Position numbers and translations under genes: made by a program
Notes under the pieces: model-generated
Database searches by the model: none
Told to the model about the DNA's origin: nothing
What the model saw: the letters and a program-made list of their open reading frames with translations, nothing else
DNA from: Lepas anatifera
Lineage: Eukaryota; Arthropoda; Thecostraca; Lepadidae
Reading direction: 5' to 3'
Assembly: GCA_034440635.1 (NCBI GenBank)
Contig: JAOTON010001261.1
Coordinates: forward strand, 496,001-560,000
Length of the DNA stretch: 64,000 nt
Part shown: positions 63,714 to 64,000 of the stretch, in pieces
How positions within the stretch are numbered: the first letter of the stretch is position 1
Layout of the letters: each line of letters opens with the position of its first letter

Positions 63714-64000
63714 CTATATGCGAACATTTCGGAGGGGAGGGGGTTTAGCTCCACTTCTCCCCATTGTACCCGCCACTGTACACTCCGTACTATTTGTGTG
63801 GATAAACTCAGGCGCCGACCAATAACGTTTACTCCCCTGAAGGAGCCAATGCCGTACTTGTCATGATCATATAAAATTTCGCTACAAAATTTCATGTAAG
63901 ATTCCAGCACGTGACTATCTGGCCAAGAGACCTAGGTTTTCACATTTTAACCAACACAGCAGATGTACGCGTTTCGACCGTAGTCTTCAGTCAGCATCTA
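63714..64000. other. End of window, nothing recognised
   Basis: About 290 bp with no repeat or domain named. Confidence 0.4.

Overview
The window reads as non-coding-rich genomic DNA from an animal, most likely a marine or other invertebrate. It has spliced exons with GT/AG junctions, a cGMP-dependent protein kinase gene, tRNA-derived SINE-like pieces, non-LTR retrotransposon remains, and many non-autonomous DNA transposons with hAT-type 8-bp or piggyBac-type TTAA target duplications. The species cannot be fixed from the sequence.

Layout. (1) 1-10.8 kb: the 3' end of a cGMP-dependent protein kinase (PKG) gene on the plus strand. Four coding exons (5997-6076, 8581-8726, 9542-9648, 10173-10268) cover the end of the kinase domain and the AGC C-tail, with a long upstream intron full of repeats. 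The reading frame stays open for 157 codons past the PKG stop and ends 33 bases before an AATAAA signal. (2) 11-16.5 kb: intergenic, with an AGGTCA-rich TTAA element at 11.9-12.9 kb that is the inverted partner of one at 2.7-3.7 kb. (3) 16.5-20.1 kb: a degenerate Jockey-like LINE on the minus strand, split by a 911-bp TTAA element. (4) 21.8-22.3 kb: a 0.56-kb compound purine microsatellite. (5) 28.25-33.35 kb: a four-level nest of DNA transposons. (6) 35.0-40.4 kb: two copies of a 0.95-kb hAT-like element in opposite orientation. (7) 41.9-43.3 kb: the C-terminal end of a piggyBac-like transposase followed by a TTAA-element fragment. (8) 50.0-53.4 kb: a 55-bp minisatellite interrupted by a 2646-bp foldback element with arms over 1.1 kb. 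(9) 54.6-55.2 kb: a second LINE fragment. (10) 55.7-59.1 kb: a hairpin mariner-type MITE, a 37-bp minisatellite, and a possible divergent promoter with a perfect RFX X-box. (11) 60-64 kb: an 18-bp tandem array, a small hAT MITE and a second copy of the GGTCA-rich TTAA element.

Only the PKG exons are confidently host-coding. The dominant theme is transposon ecology. At least three related families of TTAA-flanked MITEs carry dense RGGTCA half-sites, the core recognised by nuclear receptors, and these sit in and around PKG, a LINE and each other. A piggyBac-type transposase remnant in the same window is a plausible relative of the enzyme that moved them, but that link is inference.
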